Below, one piece after another: positions 60,258-64,000 of a DNA stretch of 64,000 bases. Location: positions 11,326,039 to 11,390,038 of the forward strand of contig CM055097.1 of the NCBI GenBank assembly GCA_029204225.1. Direction: 5' to 3'. Within the stretch, counting starts at the first letter, position 1. Each line of letters opens with the position of its first letter. The translations under genes were made by a program, and so were the position numbers. Source of the DNA: Diphasiastrum complanatum. Taxonomy: Eukaryota > Streptophyta > Lycopodiopsida > Lycopodiales > Lycopodiaceae. The notes under the pieces were generated by a model, which saw only the letters and a program-made list of their open reading frames with translations, was not told the DNA's origin and did no database searches.

Positions 60258-60688
60258 TAAGCTGCTACTGCACCTTTGAAATTTTGACAAGAAGAGCAAC
60301 AACGAGGCCAATAAATTCTTGGTTTTATGTAGCCAAACGTTGATCCATGCCTTTCCAAGAATCACACGTCGAAGCTGAAGCAATGCAGTGGAACCTGCAA
60401 CACCATAGAGGGAGGATAATGTTAGCTGATGCCATGCCCCGAGGCATCAATGCAAAGCCTCTCCACTCAAAAGGGCTTCTAGCAGAGATGAAGTTGAGAG
60501 CCAAGTTTGAGAGCATGAGAATTAGAGTGCTAGGCTAAAATATACAGTTGTAAGCCCCATGGTAAGTCCCAAAAGATGGATAGCCATGTGGGAGCTAGCA
60601 AATTAGGTTATCTTAACTTGAGTTATGTTTTTTAATAAAGAGGCCTCCTATTATCAAGTAAGAGGTGGAACTCAAATCATTATAGATT
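60258..60688. other. 3' untranslated part of gypsy element 3
   Basis: No gene accepted; a short open frame at 60347-60538 looks like a continuation of the degraded accessory region. A clear polypurine tract was not identified. Confidence 0.4.
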
Positions 60689-60954
<266 letters not shown>

Positions 60955-61287
60955 AAGGAAACAAGGATGTTCGAATCACATTTGGGCAGAATCTCCTCAT
61001 GAAAAATAAGAGGTATCTTTTTATTCTTGGAGAAGGCCCTATCCCTGAGCTCTAATTGGCTACTTCAAATGGCAAGGATTTTAATCCAAGCCATTTAACT
61101 TAACACAAACTAAATCTAATGGTGCTAAGAAATCACAAAGGAAACTAATAGGTTTCATGTGAGTTCTAACTTTGGGCCCTTTTAGCTTTTTAATGGCAAC
61201 TTGACTTAGGGCCTTTAATGTCATTTTAGAGTTTTAAGCCCCTAGTCACTTATTCCTAGAACTAACTGGCATGCTCATTGGGTTGGG

Positions 61288-61416
61288 CTTATACATGTAG
61301 GAAGCCAGTGCCCTCACACTTATTACTCTAACTATATAGTGTATTGTGGTGAGGCCCACTTGGTAAGCTTAGCCTTACAATACTTTTAGTGGTGGGACAC
61401 CACTAATTTTCCAGCA
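61288..61416 (-). repeat. LTR fragment (copy 1) of a minus-strand gypsy
   Basis: Shared with 61898-62024 at about 85% by eye (CCCTCACACTTATTACT, GTATTGTGGTG, CACTTGGTAAG, ACTTTTA.TGG). It ends TCCAGCA next to a strong polypurine tract on the minus strand (complement of 61417-61429, GGTGGGGGATAA), so this is a 3' LTR. Its left limit is unknown. Confidence 0.6.
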
Positions 61417-61539
61417 TTATCCCCCACCTAAATAGGTGATGGTCCCATGGCACCTGCCTACGTTTGTTGTGGTAGAAGACTGTTGACACGTTTATTGCTG
61501 GTGATAGGATGCATTAGAAAAAGCATGAATAGATATCGC

Positions 61540-61897
61540 TTATGTACAATATGAGGCTTTATTTGATGATGAGCCTATTTGGAACTCTTCAAAAAGTGTT
61601 TGGAATGGCTGGTGGTGACCAGTACTTGCATAGTGAACTTGAGTTTGCCTTTGATCGTCTCTTTTGAGATCTTTCTTGTGAAGACGACGATCATACCAAG
61701 CCTTGCGATGTGTCTTTTCTATAGCAAGGGCATGGACTACTAACAAGTTTGTTTTGAATAGCTTGTGTAGGCACTTCATGACAAAGGTGGAGCAATCTTG
61801 TATCATCCAATCGTTGCACTATGGAAATGCAAAGGGATGGGACATCACTACATCTTGGCCATACACAACTTGGAATGATGTTTGTTTGTTGTTGTAT
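61540..61897 (-). pseudogene. Gypsy integrase C-terminal fragment
   Basis: The minus strand reads FQVVYGQDVVMSHPF, then a Leu-rich stretch and EKTHRKAWYDRRLHKKDLKR, matching the end of the gypsy integrase core and the following basic region (compare FELVYGQEVVIPVEF at 57.4 kb). It is short and cut on the 5' side by the second LTR copy. Confidence 0.65.
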
Positions 61898-62024
61898 CTT
61901 ATACACGCATAAAGCCAGGCCCTCACACTTATTACTGTAATTGTACAATGTATTGTGGTGGGGCCACTTGGTAAGATTATCCTTATAGTACTTTTAATGG
62001 CAGGACCCACTAAGTGTCCAACAA
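61898..62024 (-). repeat. LTR fragment (copy 2)
   Basis: Homologous to 61288-61416, ending TCCAACA. No polypurine tract or primer site is visible next to it. Confidence 0.55.
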
Positions 62025-63540
62025 TGATATACAACTCTTCATGTTCTGAACTTGGATCACCTCCCATACAAGCCCTTCTAATGACTATCTCTTTTCCATT
62101 CTATCTCTAGCAGATTTTGACACACTAAATCTATGTCTCATCTATACGTTTAGAAATTAGATTGGTTGTGAAATTCGGGTCAAGATTGCTGCGACTCACA
62201 TTGGAAGGTGCTTGGGGGGTCTTTGGTTTTGTTTTTCTGTCATGAAACATTTTGGGAGCCTAAACTAGATGTCTCAAACATATATTTGTCTTCATTCAAT
62301 GTGTCTACTTCAGATTGTAGAAGATTTGTTCCTTGTTACACATACCAAACACCATTAACAACTGGAGATGACATAGTAACATTAGGAGTGACATTAGGAG
62401 ATGTCATAGTGACATTAGGAGTGATATTTCAGGTACAGATTATATTGCTTACACAAAACCACATGAACTAATCTATGTATCCATTTTTATGGTTTCTTGT
62501 TTAAAGAAAACTAGGTGCCACTCTCAATTTGATCAACTTGTTGCAATGTCCTCTGTTGGCAGCCTTCATACATTGACATTTGATCTAGCACCAATTCTTA
62601 GACATCAAATAGCCCACCAATTATTCTTCAATTCTCTTTCAAGTACATGAACACATGATTGTAGACTAACTTGTCCCGACGCATCGGTAGGTGTATATGA
62701 AATTCTAAATTGAGTGCAACTTGGAAGATTGTATTTACTCTTTGTGGACATCGTTTGCACATATTCTATATTTATAAAATGAGACACATTCTCATGATTA
62801 TCAACACTCCATTGTGCTGGCCTCTTGCGTTTGATAGTTTGAATTGGTACATTTACATCACCTTCTTAGATCAATCTATTCAAAAAATTCATTTACTCTT
62901 TCTGAGGATGAGATACCAGCAATTGAAGATCTCCTTCTTGAACGCACTCTTGCTAGCAAATTCTTAAATGTATTGGCTAGACAGAAAAGATTTCTCCCAC
63001 GCATTCAACAAAATTGCATTAGTTAAATTTCCCATCATAGCAAATCATCAATTTAAAATTGTAATTGTGCACTCTTTGCAGATTCAAAATTGTGTAGCAA
63101 TTGGTTTCAAATCATTTGGATCTTCCAATCAAAAGTTATAGCCAATTCAATCAAGGTGGGTAGGGCACCCAACCTAGTCGGACACATTTAGTTTGATCTC
63201 TATCTTGCTTGATTGATCCAAAAATTCAAGATAAAGCTTGCCAATCACATCTATTTGAGATCTAGTCATCTTTTTGAGATCATAGCCATATTGTTTCTTA
63301 CAATTCCACTATATTAGCGTGATTTGTGAATTCTTTGAGTGTTTTACACATGCCAAAGAGAGTTTGACCCAAACTTTTCCTATACTCCACTTTAGAGTGA
63401 GAGGTTGATCTAGTTTGAAAGAGATTAGAAAAGCTAGTGAGCTTGATCTCACATTTCATTGCAAGATCTTACATAGGAGTTGGTAGTACACCTTTATTGG
63501 ATCCTACTGAGTGAGAGAGAAGCAACATTCACTAATTTTT
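62025..63540. other. Unassigned; leader of the last copia in its right part
   Basis: No supported coding frame. A ~30-bp duplication (CATAGT.ACATTAGGAGTGA) lies at 62374-62432. The stretch before 63541 is probably the leader of the copia that begins there. Confidence 0.35.
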
Positions 63541-64000
63541 ATGGCTTCCATGGGTTCCCTCCTATTGGAATCAGGTGAAAGGCTATCTACCTCCAACTAT
63601 TCTATTTAGAAGGTAAGAATGGAGTCAATCTTGATACTCCAAGATGTGATGGACATTGTACTTGGGCTTGAGGAGGAGACACAAGTCCTTCGAGAAGCAC
63701 TAGGATGGCTCTACATTATATCAAGATGAATGTCTTTGATGAGATTTTGAGAGAGATTGGTGTTTGTACCTTGGCCAAGTAAGCTTGGGATGCACTCAAA
63801 GCTATCTATGAGGCCAAGAATACCTCCAGGCTCCTCACTGTTAGAAATCAAATATTTCAAAGTTCTCAAAAGAGTGAGGGAGTGCTACTAATTATGTATT
63901 GAGATTCAAAGACATTCATAGGGAGCTTGCTTGTATTGGAGATTTTATCAATCAAAGTGAGCTAGTCCAAGTCATTCTCAATGGCTTGAGAGATGAATAT
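63541..64000 (+). pseudogene. Ty1/copia gag start, cut by window end
   Basis: The ATG at 63541 (MASMGSLLLESGERLSTSNY) parallels the gag start of the young copia at 40731. Later blocks match it too: AWDALKAIYEAKNTSRLLTV with RNQIF, and ELVQVILNGLRDEY at the end. Stops occur after codon 22 and near 63780, with several frame changes, so this copy is defective. The remainder lies outside the window. Confidence 0.85.

Overview
The window is repeat-rich nuclear DNA of a land plant. Evidence for this: one spliced nitrate/peptide-family transporter gene with five GT-AG exons; many Ty1/copia and Ty3/gypsy LTR retrotransposons nested in each other; plant-type primer binding sites (initiator tRNA-Met and tRNA-Asp-like); degenerate CCCTAAA telomere-type repeats; and very long CT/AG microsatellites. 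A large-genome lineage such as a fern or gymnosperm would fit, but the sequence alone does not settle the species.

Layout. 0-0.58 kb is a plus-strand copia fragment. 0.6-7.5 kb holds minus-strand pieces of two decayed gypsy elements (A and B) that appear to share one LTR at 3.6-4.1 kb, plus an exact 90-bp repeat. 8.3-11.7 kb is the only gene I judge intact: a 598-residue NPF4-like transporter on the minus strand. 12-16.6 kb has a microsatellite-bearing tandem duplication, the 3' end of a chromovirus-like gypsy with an LTR, and unrecognised degenerate spliced coding remnants. 16.64-25.65 kb is a full-length but disabled minus-strand gypsy (element 2) with an accessory ORF after integrase. 25.7-27.0 kb is a copia tail carrying a nested 240-bp inverted-repeat element. 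27.2-33.3 kb contains huge CT tracts, an L1-ORF1-like remnant, an unrecognised spliced remnant, a histone H3/CENH3-like processed pseudogene, a cluster of a ~20-bp motif on both strands, and an unrecognised ORF. 34.03-34.62 kb is a complete miniature LTR element (TRIM). 35.3-36.1 kb is telomere-like repeat. 37.3-45.6 kb is an old minus-strand copia split by a younger plus-strand copia (39.23-45.26 kb). 45.8-49.3 kb is another minus-strand copia with an internal inversion. 49.3-53.6 kb is AT-rich and apparently empty. 54.2-60.8 kb is a plus-strand gypsy (element 3) lacking gag, protease and most of RT but keeping RNase H, integrase and a long accessory ORF; a tRNA-derived SINE sits in its leader. 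61.3-62.0 kb is gypsy debris and 63.54 kb to the end is the start of another copia gag.

How it fits together. Apart from the transporter, almost everything recognisable is mobile DNA, with insertion order readable from target duplications and interrupted frames. The most notable signals are a conserved accessory protein shared by gypsy elements 2 and 3 despite very different flanks, short motifs repeated in both UTR-like spacers of the same element, the histone-fold pseudogene, and the bidirectional motif cluster between it and an unknown ORF. All calls are from reading by eye; nothing was searched against a database.
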